A DNA stretch of 64,000 bases from Bacteroidales bacterium (GTDB lineage: Bacteria; Bacteroidota; Bacteroidia; Bacteroidales; VadinHA17): NCBI GenBank assembly GCA_016928075.1, contig JAFGLJ010000062.1, positions 1 through 64,000 on the forward strand. Reading direction: 5' to 3'. Under the pieces are notes generated by a model. The model saw nothing but the letters and a program-made list of their open reading frames with translations. It searched no databases and had not been told where the DNA came from. Position numbers and translations under genes: made by a program. How positions within the stretch are numbered: position 1 is the stretch's first letter; each line of letters starts with the position of its first letter. Shown in pieces: positions 54,481-63,773 of this stretch.

Positions 54481-55029
54481 ATGTGGGGGAAAACGAAAAT
54501 ATCATTACTGCTTGGACTGGCTGTTCTGTCGGGCATAATAGTGTCATGCGACAGGGAACCGGGAAGGATGTATGCAGGGGAGTTTACCATTGATAACGTT
54601 CTTTTTGGTTATGGGCCATATTATGCCATTGGCTTTTCCTTTGAGCTGGGAACCGAACTGAAAACAAGTGATTCGCCGCCACCCGATATCACGGTCCATG
54701 CCAAAACTGATGCCCAGGGGAATGTCTCGGGCGCCTACCTCGACACACCTAATGTGGCGGAATCCTATGCCCTGGCAGGAGATTTTAACACAGCTACGGA
54801 AGCAAAGGACTTTTTTGATAACCTGCTGCAGGTCGGCACATATACATGGACGCTTTTTGCAGACAATATCAGTGAACACCAGGTTTATGTATTTAAAACA
54901 AGGGAGGATAACTATGTTAAGTTCAGGATAAAAAACCTGGTGCTGGACAATAGGGATGATAGTGCATATGCAGAAGTAACTATTGAGTGGAGGATACAAC
55001 CTGATGGCTCAACTACTTTTTCTCAGTAA
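54481..55029 (+). CDS. Lipoprotein of unknown function
   Basis: 182 residues with a lipoprotein signal (LSGIIVSC, Cys23). The mature part has no motif I recognise; it is beta-rich with several Tyr/Phe (FGYGPYYAIGFSFELG). It follows pgk by 21 bp and its stop overlaps the next ATG by one base (TAATG), which couples it to the LuxE-type gene. It may not relate to glycolysis. Confidence 0.65.
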   Translation: MWGKTKISLLLGLAVLSGIIVSCDREPGRMYAGEFTIDNVLFGYGPYYAIGFSFELGTELKTSDSPPPDITVHAKTDAQGNVSGAYLDTPNVAESYALAGDFNTATEAKDFFDNLLQVGTYTWTLFADNISEHQVYVFKTREDNYVKFRIKNLVLDNRDDSAYAEVTIEWRIQPDGSTTFSQ

Positions 55030-56009
55030 TGGATGCACTTGTAAATGACGTATTTAATATATCATCCGAGAACGATTTCAATAATATAAGCCTGGATATT
55101 TTCAGGTACCAGGCTGTGAATAATCCTGTTTATTCCCGCTGGATCAGGGAGCTGGGGGTGGACTATCAAAGAGTTGAGGAGATAAATGAAATACCATTCC
55201 TGCCCATTTCCGTTTTCAGGAATCATAAGGTGCTTTCTGGTGGATCCGATGCTGAAAAAGTATTTATCAGCAGTGGCACAGGCGGGATGAAAAGAAGCAG
55301 CCATTATGTAATTGACCTGAGTATTTATGAAAGGAGCTTCATCACCTGCTTCAGGAATTTTTATGGCAATATTAGTGATTATGTAATACTTGCCCTGCTT
55401 CCTTCTTATCTTGAGAGGGAAGGATCTTCACTGGTTTATATGTCAAACAGACTTGTTGAGCTGAGCGGTTCTGAAATGAGTGGCTTTTTCCTTGATGATT
55501 ACCAGTCACTTAAAAGACGAATAATATTACTGGATAATGAGGGGAAGAAAGTTATATTGCTCGGTGTGAGTTTTGCCCTGCTTGACCTTGCTGAGCACAG
55601 TTATATAAACTTGGAAAATCATATTGTGATGGAGACAGGGGGAATGAAGGGAAGGAGGGAAGAAATTACGAGGGAGGAGCTTCATTCAATACTTAAAGAA
55701 CGTTTCAGTCTTGACAGTGTTCATTCCGAGTATGGCATGACAGAATTGCTCAGCCAGGCTTATTCAAAAGGCGGAGGATTATTTAATGCACCCGCATGGA
55801 TGAAAATCCTGATACGCGATCCTCATGACCCTTTTAGTTTTTATGGCCATGGCAGGACAGGGGGTGTTAATATTATTGACCTGGCAAATATCTATTCATG
55901 TTCCTTTATAGAAACATCAGATCTTGGAATTTCACACCCTGACGGCAGTTTTGAAATTGTCGGCCGTTTTGACAACAGCGACATCAGGGGATGTAACCTC
56001 CTGATATAG
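55029..56009 (+). CDS. LuxE-family acyl-ligase-like protein
   Basis: 326 residues. The adenylate-forming fold of acyl-protein synthetase LuxE is visible: FLPISVFRNHKVLSG, the phosphate-binding loop FISSGTGGMKRSSHY (78-92), LLPSYLEREGSSLVYM, METGGMKGRREEITRE and HSEYGMTELLSQAY. Such proteins activate a fatty or aromatic acid as an acyl-AMP. No LuxC reductase, carrier protein or lux genes lie nearby, so the substrate is unknown. Coupled to the preceding lipoprotein gene by a 1-bp overlap. Confidence 0.82.
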   Translation: MDALVNDVFNISSENDFNNISLDIFRYQAVNNPVYSRWIRELGVDYQRVEEINEIPFLPISVFRNHKVLSGGSDAEKVFISSGTGGMKRSSHYVIDLSIYERSFITCFRNFYGNISDYVILALLPSYLEREGSSLVYMSNRLVELSGSEMSGFFLDDYQSLKRRIILLDNEGKKVILLGVSFALLDLAEHSYINLENHIVMETGGMKGRREEITREELHSILKERFSLDSVHSEYGMTELLSQAYSKGGGLFNAPAWMKILIRDPHDPFSFYGHGRTGGVNIIDLANIYSCSFIETSDLGISHPDGSFEIVGRFDNSDIRGCNLLI

Positions 56010-56050
56010 CAGGGAGCAGGGAGCAGGGAGCAGGGAGCAGGGGGCAGGGA
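56009..56050. repeat. 7-bp tandem repeat gcaggga, six units
   Basis: Units start at 56009, 56016, 56023, 56030, 56037 and 56044; the fifth has g for a at its last position. The tract begins on the last base of the LuxE-type stop codon, between convergent genes. Two units of the same word occur near 3865-3880. Confidence 0.85.
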
Positions 56051-56079
56051 GTTGAATACTTGCTCACTGCTCCTTGCGG

Positions 56080-57285
56080 TTAAAATCCCAATTTTTGCCT
56101 TATTTCATCCGGTACTGCGTCTTTGTGTACCATTATAAATATCACTTTAGCCTTAACATAGCTTTCAGACATATTCAGGTAACCACCAAACCTATTGCGT
56201 TCGGTACCCCATGAATTTTTTGTGATATAGTACTTTGTACCGTTCTGGTCATTTACAATGCCTGTTACATGCATAAGGTGATCATCCGTTGTTACGAATT
56301 TCTCGTATCCTTCCTGCCTGATTTCCTGGGTAACATTCACTTCCGGGAAAGGTTTTTCAAATTTATACACTTCTTCAAGCCGTTCCTGTGGTGACATATC
56401 CTCAAACCTGGCCCTGTCAGTTTCTGAAAGATCCTCGGGTTTCGAAACATCAGGATTAATGGCAACACCATTAGTATGTGAAAAACCTTTTTCACTTACA
56501 TCACCATCCCAGTCAACGGTATATCCATTTTCAAGTGCATAATCCATTATTTCAACCAGCTCATCGATAGGTACGTTGTACATTTCTTTATGCCTCCAGT
56601 TATCAGGCACTTCAACCTGCCCTTTGGTATAGAAAGGAAAATGATTAAACGAAGTGATCTCCACGTAATCACCAGGGTTTATGCCCAGGCCCTGAGCAAA
56701 GGTTTCAGGCGTGTAAGTTATTCCTTTATAGGTGAAAGTTGATGGTACCTCGCCAAGATAGGTATCCAGCAAGGCATCCACTACCTGGTAATACTGCTCA
56801 CTACGGTCTTTCCTCTGGACAGGTACTTCAGCGACGGCATTGATAAAACCTTGCAATTCACTGTGGTTATGTGTTTCTGAGTCGTAATTGATACCTGTGT
56901 AAACTTCTTCAGGCACCACGCCATAATTTGAAAAAACATGTAACCAGTCATGGGATAAACCACCGGGACCGAGGTTCCCCTTACCCCTCCTGAGGTAGTT
57001 GTCTTCGAGCCTGTCCAAATAGGTATACCTGACGATAAACATCTCTGACAGATCGTATTCACCCTTACCCATACGCAGGAGTTCTGATTCTATGAATGAA
57101 GTTGTAGCAAAGCACCAGCATGTGCCTGTCCTTGATTGGTTTTTTACCGGTGTTGCATCAAGGCTTACAAAGGTTGTGAATTTATAACCTTCAGGCTCTA
57201 CATCTTTTTTTGCCCTGTTCCTCTGAGCACTGGCATTGAGGAAAAGAAAGGCAATGAGCAAAACGCTAATTATTTTTGATTTCAT
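56080..57285 (-). CDS. C1-family cysteine peptidase (bleomycin hydrolase type)
   Basis: 401 residues. A signal peptide (cut near NASA|Q at 20) directs it out of the cytoplasm, unlike classical PepC. Papain-fold residues are intact: oxyanion Gln50 and nucleophile Cys56 in TPVKNQSRTGTCWCFATTSF, His339 in HLMHVTGIV, and Asn357 in KNSWGT. The spacing and the SEMFIVRYTYLDR and SYVKAKVIFIMVHK segments are of the bleomycin hydrolase/aminopeptidase C branch. It would degrade peptides in the periplasm. No T9SS C-terminal domain was seen. Confidence 0.88.
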   Translation of the reverse strand: MKSKIISVLLIAFLFLNASAQRNRAKKDVEPEGYKFTTFVSLDATPVKNQSRTGTCWCFATTSFIESELLRMGKGEYDLSEMFIVRYTYLDRLEDNYLRRGKGNLGPGGLSHDWLHVFSNYGVVPEEVYTGINYDSETHNHSELQGFINAVAEVPVQRKDRSEQYYQVVDALLDTYLGEVPSTFTYKGITYTPETFAQGLGINPGDYVEITSFNHFPFYTKGQVEVPDNWRHKEMYNVPIDELVEIMDYALENGYTVDWDGDVSEKGFSHTNGVAINPDVSKPEDLSETDRARFEDMSPQERLEEVYKFEKPFPEVNVTQEIRQEGYEKFVTTDDHLMHVTGIVNDQNGTKYYITKNSWGTERNRFGGYLNMSESYVKAKVIFIMVHKDAVPDEIRQKLGF

Positions 57286-57582
57286 AACAGTGATGTATTT
57301 TAAATTTGATGCAAATTAAGATTTTCTTATGATATAAGCATTAAATATGTTCCTTAACATTAACATGATGACATCATTTTTTCGATGCCGGTGGTTTTAT
57401 ACATACGGCATCATAAGAGTGATCAATCCACTCCATTATCTTTCGGTTGTGCCTGGTTTGCTTGGGCAATACTCACGCAGTTGCTTGATATTCATAATAA
57501 TGATGTTGAAGTGTTAAATTGTTAAATTGTTGAATTGGGAAACACAAAGTTTCAACTCATTCTCAGCTCATTCTTTACGCAT
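57286..57582. other. 297-bp intergenic region, no gene
   Basis: Between the C1 peptidase and yraN. It holds a short run of gttaaatt repeats (57512-57536) and otherwise AT-rich sequence. A ~33-codon minus frame (57374-57472) has no good start and was not called. Confidence 0.5.
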
Positions 57583-57945
57583 TTAAAGAGTAGGATAAAA
57601 AGCATCTTTAATATGCTCCAGTTCGTAATTTTTGCCGTCAAAAACGACCGATATTATATCAAACCTTGCTTCTTTCTCACAATCGTTCCTCTGAATATAT
57701 GTTTGTGCCGCATAAATTATATTGCGCTGCTTTGGTACTGAAACAGCATCGCGTGGATGTAACTGGAAATCTGCCATCCTGGTTTTTACTTCGATGAAAA
57801 TAATGAATTCATTATCTTCGGCTATGATATCTATTTCTTTCCTTCCCGAGACCCAGTTTTTCTCACGCACAGTGTAACCGTTCTGCCTGAGATATTTAAT
57901 TGCCAGTCGCTCACCGTTTTTGCCCAATGAATGTGATTCAGACAT
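57583..57945 (-). CDS. yraN: YraN/UPF0102 family protein
   Basis: 120 residues. GKNGERLAIKYLRQNGY, the REIDIIAE motif (Glu and Asp) and FIEVKTR form the Holliday-junction-resolvase-like (RecB-nuclease) fold of UPF0102. Often near rnhB and dprA elsewhere; here it stands next to an unrelated two-component pair. Nuclease activity is inferred from the fold only. Confidence 0.9.
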   Translation of the reverse strand: MSESHSLGKNGERLAIKYLRQNGYTVREKNWVSGRKEIDIIAEDNEFIIFIEVKTRMADFQLHPRDAVSVPKQRNIIYAAQTYIQRNDCEKEARFDIISVVFDGKNYELEHIKDAFYPTL

Positions 57946-57967
57946 ATAACAGGTAATGAATGTAAGT

Positions 57968-58609
57968 TTATACTTCTATTAGCTTGTTTTTTATTGCATA
58001 CAGGATAAGGCTTGCAGTATTTTTTGACTGTGTTTTACTGAGCAGGTTGGCTCTGTGTTTATCTACTGTCCTTTTACTTATAAAAAGGTTGTCAGCTATT
58101 TCCTGGTTTGACAATCCCTCACATATCTTAAGTAATATTTCTCTCTCACGCTTTGAGAGGTTGGCATGCTTTGTCTCTGTTTCCCTTGCCCTGATTTTTT
58201 GTATAACATGCTGGAGCAGTACCTGGGAGAAGTAATTACCTCCGTTATATACAGTAATAATAGCATCCTTAACCTCGTTAATATCGGAATCCTTCAGGAG
58301 AAATCCTTTGGCGCCGGCTTCAACCATACTGTGGTAGTACTCTTCCTCTCCATACATTGAAAGCGCTATTATTTTTATGCCGGGATTGATTTCAATTACC
58401 CTGCGGGTTGCTTCAATGCCATCCATTATTGGCATATTTATGTCCATAAGGATGATATGGCATTTTGAATTGTGAATTATCTTCAATACTTCCTCTCCGT
58501 TACCGGCTTCACCTGCAATATCAAAGTCGTCGAAGGCATCAAGTAAAATCCTGAGACCGTTTCTGAAAAGCTGATGATCATCCGCAATGACTATCTTTAT
58601 TTTACTCAT
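57968..58609 (-). CDS. NarL/LuxR-type response regulator
   Basis: 213 residues. Receiver with Asp10/Asp11 and phospho-acceptor Asp56 (IILMDINMP), then a GerE/LuxR helix-turn-helix at about 146-205 (LSKREREILLKICEGLSNQE). It overlaps the histidine kinase gene by 4 bp (ATGA type), so the two form one two-component system. Confidence 0.93.
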   Translation of the reverse strand: MSKIKIVIADDHQLFRNGLRILLDAFDDFDIAGEAGNGEEVLKIIHNSKCHIILMDINMPIMDGIEATRRVIEINPGIKIIALSMYGEEEYYHSMVEAGAKGFLLKDSDINEVKDAIITVYNGGNYFSQVLLQHVIQKIRARETETKHANLSKREREILLKICEGLSNQEIADNLFISKRTVDKHRANLLSKTQSKNTASLILYAIKNKLIEV

Positions 58610-59580
58610 AATTCACCGGATTCTTCTCTGATGTTTATTTTTATTAATGAATGCATACCCTCACCCATTTTACTATCGAGTACAAATATACCATTTACTG
58701 ATCTTACACGGGTCTGAATATTTGAAAGACCCATTCCAGTACTCTCTTCGTTATCAAGTATCGAGGTATCAAATCCTCTGCCGTCATCATTATACTGCAA
58801 AATAATAAAATTTCCGTGTATGTTGAGATCAATTGAAATGTTAGATGCTCCCGAATGTTTGAGTGAATTATTGATCAGCTCACATAATGAGCGGTAAATA
58901 ACAGCTTCAATATCACTGTTAAGTCTTTTTTCGCCTACATTGCTGTTGAATGTAAAATTAATATCCCTTGCTTTACTGATCTTTTTAATAAAAGAACTCG
59001 TCGCACTTACAAGTCCGAAGTTTGAGAGCACATGCGGACTCAGGGTGTTTGAGATATCTTTAATCGCTGCAATTGCTTCATTTACCACGTGGCTTGTATT
59101 ATTTATTATTTCTTTATCCACGGGATCGGTTGCCCTGGCTGACATAGCCGTTATTGACATTTTTACTGTTGATAACAGGGGGCCCAGGTCATCATGCAGA
59201 TCTTTTGCGAAACGTTTTCTCTCGTTTTCTTCGGTGCTGATAATTGCATGAAGTAATTTTCTCTCTGATCTCAGCCTGTCGATCTCAGCCTTCTTAAGGG
59301 ATAAGAATAATTCCCTTATCAGTATTACACCACCGAATATCATTACTGAAATAAAAGCACCCATCCATTCATCAATTATTGCCATGTCAACTGTTCCGGC
59401 GCCACGCGTCAATTCAATCAGGTGTATTATTTTCCTTGCTGCCATAAATGTAAAGGCGAGGGAGAGCAATATCCATGAAAGGCGGTATTTTGTGAGCTTC
59501 ATGAATCGCAGGGCAATTGACGCTGCGACTATCTGCAGACCAATGGAAATTATGAGAGTAATAAGACGTATCATATTCAA
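58606..59580 (-). CDS. NarL-partner histidine kinase (HisKA_3)
   Basis: 324 residues. Two to three membrane helices span about 4-95 with little periplasmic sequence. The dimerisation box ENERKRFAKDLHDDLGPLLS puts phospho-acceptor His129 in the HisKA_3 motif; the ATPase end has NNSLKH and DDGRGFD. With so little outside the membrane, it may sense a membrane or cytosolic signal. A -7 box lies at 59603-59610. Not the PorY type expected for PorX. Confidence 0.92.
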   Translation of the reverse strand: MNMIRLITLIISIGLQIVAASIALRFMKLTKYRLSWILLSLAFTFMAARKIIHLIELTRGAGTVDMAIIDEWMGAFISVMIFGGVILIRELFLSLKKAEIDRLRSERKLLHAIISTEENERKRFAKDLHDDLGPLLSTVKMSITAMSARATDPVDKEIINNTSHVVNEAIAAIKDISNTLSPHVLSNFGLVSATSSFIKKISKARDINFTFNSNVGEKRLNSDIEAVIYRSLCELINNSLKHSGASNISIDLNIHGNFIILQYNDDGRGFDTSILDNEESTGMGLSNIQTRVRSVNGIFVLDSKMGEGMHSLIKINIREESGEL

Positions 59581-59602
59581 TTTGGTAGTTGGTGAACTCT
59601 TA

Positions 59603-59610
59603 CAAAATTA
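59603..59610 (-). promoter_or_regulatory. -7 box (TAATTTTG) for the two-component pair
   Basis: Minus-strand TAnnTTTG match 22 bp before the histidine kinase ATG. Confidence 0.45.
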
Positions 59611-59628
59611 AGAGAATATTTAGATATT

Positions 59629-59722
59629 GGCTGCGCTCACGTAACTTGTCCTGAGCTTGCCTGCCCTGAGCGTGTCGAAGGGTCGAAGGGTCGAAGTATC
59701 GAAGTGTCGAAGTGTCGAAGGG
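59629..59722. repeat. REP-like sequence followed by six 8-bp tcgaagNN units
   Basis: 59629-59648 reads ggctgcgctcacgtaacttg, one base shorter than gctgcgctcagcgtaacttg at 40172-40191. Next is cctgagcttgcctgccctgagcg-like DNA, then tcgaag at 59675, 59683, 59691, 59699, 59707 and 59715, an exact 8-bp period. It lies between the kinase promoter and the waaA -7 box. Confidence 0.75.
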
Positions 59723-59740
59723 AGGGAGCAATTATTTTCT

Positions 59741-59748
59741 TACCTTTG
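59741..59748 (+). promoter_or_regulatory. -7 box (TACCTTTG) for waaA
   Basis: TAnnTTTG match 21 bp before ATG 59770. Confidence 0.45.
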
Positions 59749-59769
59749 GAATCGAATAATTGATAACTG

Positions 59770-60999
59770 ATGAAATATCTCTATTCGGCAGGAATATACT
59801 TGTATAATTTCCTGATTATCATTGCATCAGTATTTAATAAAAAGGCTGCCGCGATGCTGAGGGGCAGAAGGGGAACATTTGGAAAGATAACACAGAGCTT
59901 CGATTCGGACGACCGTGTTTTCTGGTTTCACTGTGCTTCACTGGGTGAGTTTGAACAGGGGAGGCCTGTTATTGAGAAGCTTAAAGAGGAAGAGCCTGAA
60001 ATAAAAATACTGATCACCTTCTATTCCCCCTCCGGTTATAAAGTGAGGCATAATTACACAAAAGCTGACTGCGTGGTTTACCTGCCGGCAGATACTTTAC
60101 ATAATGCATACAGGATGGTTACCCTTGTAAACCCGGAGAAGGTAATATTTGTAAAATATGAATTCTGGTATAATTATCTCAGGGTTTTACAGAGAAAGAA
60201 CATACCTGTTTATCTTATTTCAGGCATTTTCAGACCCTCGCAGCCCTTTTTCAGGTATTACGGGAAATATTTTTTGAGAGTGCTAAGAGGATTCGCACGA
60301 TTATTTATACAGGATAGTGCTTCGGGGGAATTGCTTGCAGCCCATAATATATATAATTACAAAGTAAGCGGCGACACACGTTTCGACAGGGTGATGGCCA
60401 TCAGGAAAAGTGCGGTTGAAATTTCAGGGATAACGGAATTCAAGGCGGGTAGCAGGTTAATCGTAGCAGGCAGCACCTGGCCACCTGAAGAAGAGATAAT
60501 AGCTGAATATCTTAATAAGGAAAGCCATGATGTTAAATTCATGATTGCACCACATAATGTCAGTGATGTTAATATTGACCGTATAGAACATCTTCTTAAT
60601 GTACCATATAAAAGATATTCAAAATTAGAAGGGGCTGTATCACCTGAAATAAAAGTATTAATAATAGACAGTATCGGACTGTTGTCTTCTGTTTACCGTT
60701 ATGCCGACATAGCTGTAATAGGAGGAGGTTTCGGCAAGGGCATTCATAATATACTTGAGGCTGCCACATGGGGAGTACCGGTGGTGTTCGGGCCAAGGTA
60801 TCATAAGTTCAGGGAAGCTGTAGATCTTATTGAGCTTGGCGGAGCAAAGGTGTTCAACAGCTATGACAGTTTCGTTACCGTATTATATGAACTCATTAGT
60901 GAGAGTGAGCTTCTTTCTGAAGCAGGCAGGATTAACATTACATATATAAACGAAAACCTCGGAGCCACCGGGATGATCACCACCGAGTTATTAACATAA
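59770..60999 (+). CDS. waaA: 3-deoxy-D-manno-octulosonic acid (Kdo) transferase
   Basis: 409 residues with an N-terminal membrane anchor (about 5-25, YLYNFLIIIASVF). The GT30 domain shows FWFHCASLGEFEQGRPVIE, ITFYSPSGY, VIFVKYEFWYNYL, VAGSTWPPEEEIIAEYL and GGGFGKGIHNILEAATWGVP. It attaches Kdo to lipid A precursor at the inner membrane. Runs alone; the next gene is a TonB receptor 188 bp on. Also called kdtA. Confidence 0.93.
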   Translation: MKYLYSAGIYLYNFLIIIASVFNKKAAAMLRGRRGTFGKITQSFDSDDRVFWFHCASLGEFEQGRPVIEKLKEEEPEIKILITFYSPSGYKVRHNYTKADCVVYLPADTLHNAYRMVTLVNPEKVIFVKYEFWYNYLRVLQRKNIPVYLISGIFRPSQPFFRYYGKYFLRVLRGFARLFIQDSASGELLAAHNIYNYKVSGDTRFDRVMAIRKSAVEISGITEFKAGSRLIVAGSTWPPEEEIIAEYLNKESHDVKFMIAPHNVSDVNIDRIEHLLNVPYKRYSKLEGAVSPEIKVLIIDSIGLLSSVYRYADIAVIGGGFGKGIHNILEAATWGVPVVFGPRYHKFREAVDLIELGGAKVFNSYDSFVTVLYELISESELLSEAGRINITYINENLGATGMITTELLT

Positions 61000-61187
61000 C
61001 ATGGTTAATATCCTGTTCATAAACCTTTCCTTATATGTCTATAAAATGTAACTGAAATGTAAAATGTATAGAAATACAAAGCCTTATATTAGAACCCCGT
61101 TTCAATAATAAATAGAATTAATATATGGGCTTTAAAAGACTTTGAAGATTACTTGTTATAAATATTTCTAACCTAAAATTAATATAA

Positions 61188-63737
61188 ATGAAAAAACGAA
61201 TACTACTGATGTCGCTTCTCGCGGTATTTGTTTACGCCACCAATGTTTTCGGTCAGCAAACAACCGAAATCAAAGGTAAGATCGTTGATTCAAGGGGTGA
61301 GTCAATTGTTGGTGCAAATATTTATCTCGAAGGGACAACTATCGGAACGGTAGCCGACCTGGAAGGTAATTTTACCCTGAGGACACAGGCGCAGGGGATG
61401 CACACCCTCATAATTTCTTTTGTTGGGATGCTTACGATTGAGCGCCAGGTTGAACTTACAGGTTCAGACATGGACCTTGGAACAATAGTCATGGAAAGTG
61501 ATGCTGTGGGGCTGGCAGAGGTCTCAGTATTTGCCAATATAGCTATTGACCGCAAAACACCGGTACCTGTTGCCAATATCAAGCCTGCATACATTGAGGA
61601 AAGACTGGGCACGCAGGAATTTCCTGAAATACTTAAATCCACACCTGGCGTTTATGCTACCAAACAGGGAGGTGCCTTTGGTGATTCACGTATTAATATC
61701 CGTGGGTTCAATTCCCGTAACTCTGCAGTAATGATAAACGGGGTACCTGTAAATGATATGGAGAACGGATGGGTTTACTGGTCAAACTGGGCAGGCCTTT
61801 CTGAAGTGACCAGGACCATGCAGGTACAGCGCGGACTGGGTGCTGCCAGAATAGCGTTGCCATCACTTGGTGGTACAATCAATATACTTACCAAGACCAC
61901 CGATGCAGAACCGGGAGGCAATATTTACTATGCGGTGGGTAATGACGACTATGCAAAGGTCGGTTTTACCATCTCATCAGGTCTGACTGACAATAACTGG
62001 GCTACCACACTGTCAATAGCAAAAACAGCAGGTGACGGTATAGTGGATGGGACACAGTTTGAGTCTTATTCATACTATCTCAACGTATCAAAACTAATAA
62101 ATAACACTCACAGACTGGCTTTCTCATTATTCGGTGCCCCGCAATGGCACGGACAGAGAAGCACAAGCATGCTGATAAGCACCTATAAAGACCCTAGGAT
62201 AAACAACATATATTATAACTCCGACTGGGGCTATAAGAATGGCCAGGTATATTATCTCAGGAAGAATTATTACCATAAACCAATGGCTATATTAAACCAT
62301 TTCTGGGATTTGAACGAAAAGCTTAATATTAGTACAGCAGCTTACCTTTCAATTGGTACAGGTGGAGGAACAGGACCTCTCGGGGAAAACAAGTTCTATG
62401 ATCCGTCGTACCTCAGGGAGAATCAACCTGATATTGACAGGGTGGTGGATGAAAATATTGCCAATGGAGCCGGGGGATCAGAAACAATAATGAGATCATC
62501 AAGAAATGATCACTTCTGGACCGGCCTGCTCACAAATGCAACATACACGCAGGATTGGCTCACCCTTACCGGAGGAGTTGACCTCAGATATTATAAAGGA
62601 ATACATTTCCGCGAAGTCATCGATCTTCTGGGCGGAGAATATTATCTTGATGACAATGATGTAAATAATCCTAATAATGCAGCTTATGTCGGAGATAAAA
62701 TTGATTATTACAATGATGGCCTGGTAGGATGGCAGGGTGTTTTCGGACAGGGTGAAGCTGTCTTTGGCGACCTCACAGCATTCGTTGCAGGGGCTTTTTC
62801 AAATAAATCCTACACAAGAGTGGAATATTTCCTTGAAACACATGACGGTTCAGGAGCATTCTCGGAAAAATATAACTTCCCGGGATTTAGTTTCAAAGGT
62901 GGTGCGAACTACAACCTTACTGGAGCTCATAATGTTTTTCTTAATGCAGGATACTTCCAGAATCAGCCCGATTTCAGGACCGTTTTCTATAACTATACCA
63001 ATGATGCCAATGCTGACGCCCCCAATGAGAAGGTTATATCCTTTGAGCTGGGTTATGGCTTCCGCAGCAGCTTTATCTCGGCAAATGTGAATGCGTACTA
63101 TACAACCTGGAAAGATAAAGCCAGGGTTATAGGATATGAAGATAATGGTATTGAAAGGTTTGCTAACCTTGAAGGTATAAATGCCCTGCATAAGGGAATT
63201 GAAATCGACTTCACCTCTAAACCTGTTAATAAACTTACCATAAGCGGAATGGCTTCCATAGGCGACTGGAGATGGATGAACGATATCATTGACGCACGAT
63301 TCTACGATGAGAGCCAGAATCTGATTGCGACGCAGTCAGTTTATATTGCTGATGTACATGTTGGCGATGCTGCCCAGATTACAGGAGCATTGAATGTTTC
63401 TTATGAATTGCTGGCAGGACTCAAATTTGGAGTCGATTACAACTACTACGATAAGCTCTTTGCATATTTTGATCCTGAAGGGCGCACCTCGGAACCCGCA
63501 GGTGGTGAAAATCCTGATGCATGGGAACTTCCTTCCTACCAGCTTGTTGATGCATTTTTGAGATACAGGTTTGACCTGGGGCCATACCGCGCAACACTGG
63601 TGGGGAATATCAATAACCTCTTCGATACGGAATATATTTCTGATGCCAGGGATGGAGGCTCTCATTCATGGACAGATGCAGAAGTATACTACGGTTGGGG
63701 CCGTTCATGGATGGTTAGCCTGAAAATAGATTTTTAA
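61188..63737 (+). CDS. TonB-dependent receptor with CarboxypepD_reg-like domain
   Basis: 849 residues with a signal peptide (cut near VFG|Q, 22). Residues about 27-105 are a CarboxypepD_reg-like domain (IKGKIVDSRGESIVGANIYL), about 125-235 the plug (PEILKSTPGVYATKQGG, RINIRGFNSRNSAVMINGVP, GLGAARIALPSLGGTINIL), the rest a beta-barrel. It is not a SusC pair in the classical sense; a lipoprotein gene follows 36 bp later. Substrate unknown. The 188-bp upstream spacer is AT-rich with no clear -7 box. Confidence 0.9.
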   Translation: MKKRILLMSLLAVFVYATNVFGQQTTEIKGKIVDSRGESIVGANIYLEGTTIGTVADLEGNFTLRTQAQGMHTLIISFVGMLTIERQVELTGSDMDLGTIVMESDAVGLAEVSVFANIAIDRKTPVPVANIKPAYIEERLGTQEFPEILKSTPGVYATKQGGAFGDSRINIRGFNSRNSAVMINGVPVNDMENGWVYWSNWAGLSEVTRTMQVQRGLGAARIALPSLGGTINILTKTTDAEPGGNIYYAVGNDDYAKVGFTISSGLTDNNWATTLSIAKTAGDGIVDGTQFESYSYYLNVSKLINNTHRLAFSLFGAPQWHGQRSTSMLISTYKDPRINNIYYNSDWGYKNGQVYYLRKNYYHKPMAILNHFWDLNEKLNISTAAYLSIGTGGGTGPLGENKFYDPSYLRENQPDIDRVVDENIANGAGGSETIMRSSRNDHFWTGLLTNATYTQDWLTLTGGVDLRYYKGIHFREVIDLLGGEYYLDDNDVNNPNNAAYVGDKIDYYNDGLVGWQGVFGQGEAVFGDLTAFVAGAFSNKSYTRVEYFLETHDGSGAFSEKYNFPGFSFKGGANYNLTGAHNVFLNAGYFQNQPDFRTVFYNYTNDANADAPNEKVISFELGYGFRSSFISANVNAYYTTWKDKARVIGYEDNGIERFANLEGINALHKGIEIDFTSKPVNKLTISGMASIGDWRWMNDIIDARFYDESQNLIATQSVYIADVHVGDAAQITGALNVSYELLAGLKFGVDYNYYDKLFAYFDPEGRTSEPAGGENPDAWELPSYQLVDAFLRYRFDLGPYRATLVGNINNLFDTEYISDARDGGSHSWTDAEVYYGWGRSWMVSLKIDF

Positions 63738-63773
63738 CCAGAAACCATATGACTAATATTTAAAATGGATAAA

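Noticed and set aside
57374..57472. Minus-strand frame of about 33 codons (RKIMEWIDHSYDAVCIKPP) in the spacer between the C1 peptidase and yraN genes
   Set aside because: It reads protein-like but has no convincing start, RBS or -7 box and no family I recognise; it could be a decayed gene end or chance.
61000..61187. Regulatory RNA before the second TonB receptor
   Set aside because: The 188-bp stretch is AT-rich with no stable hairpin and no exact TAnnTTTG match, so nothing could be assigned.
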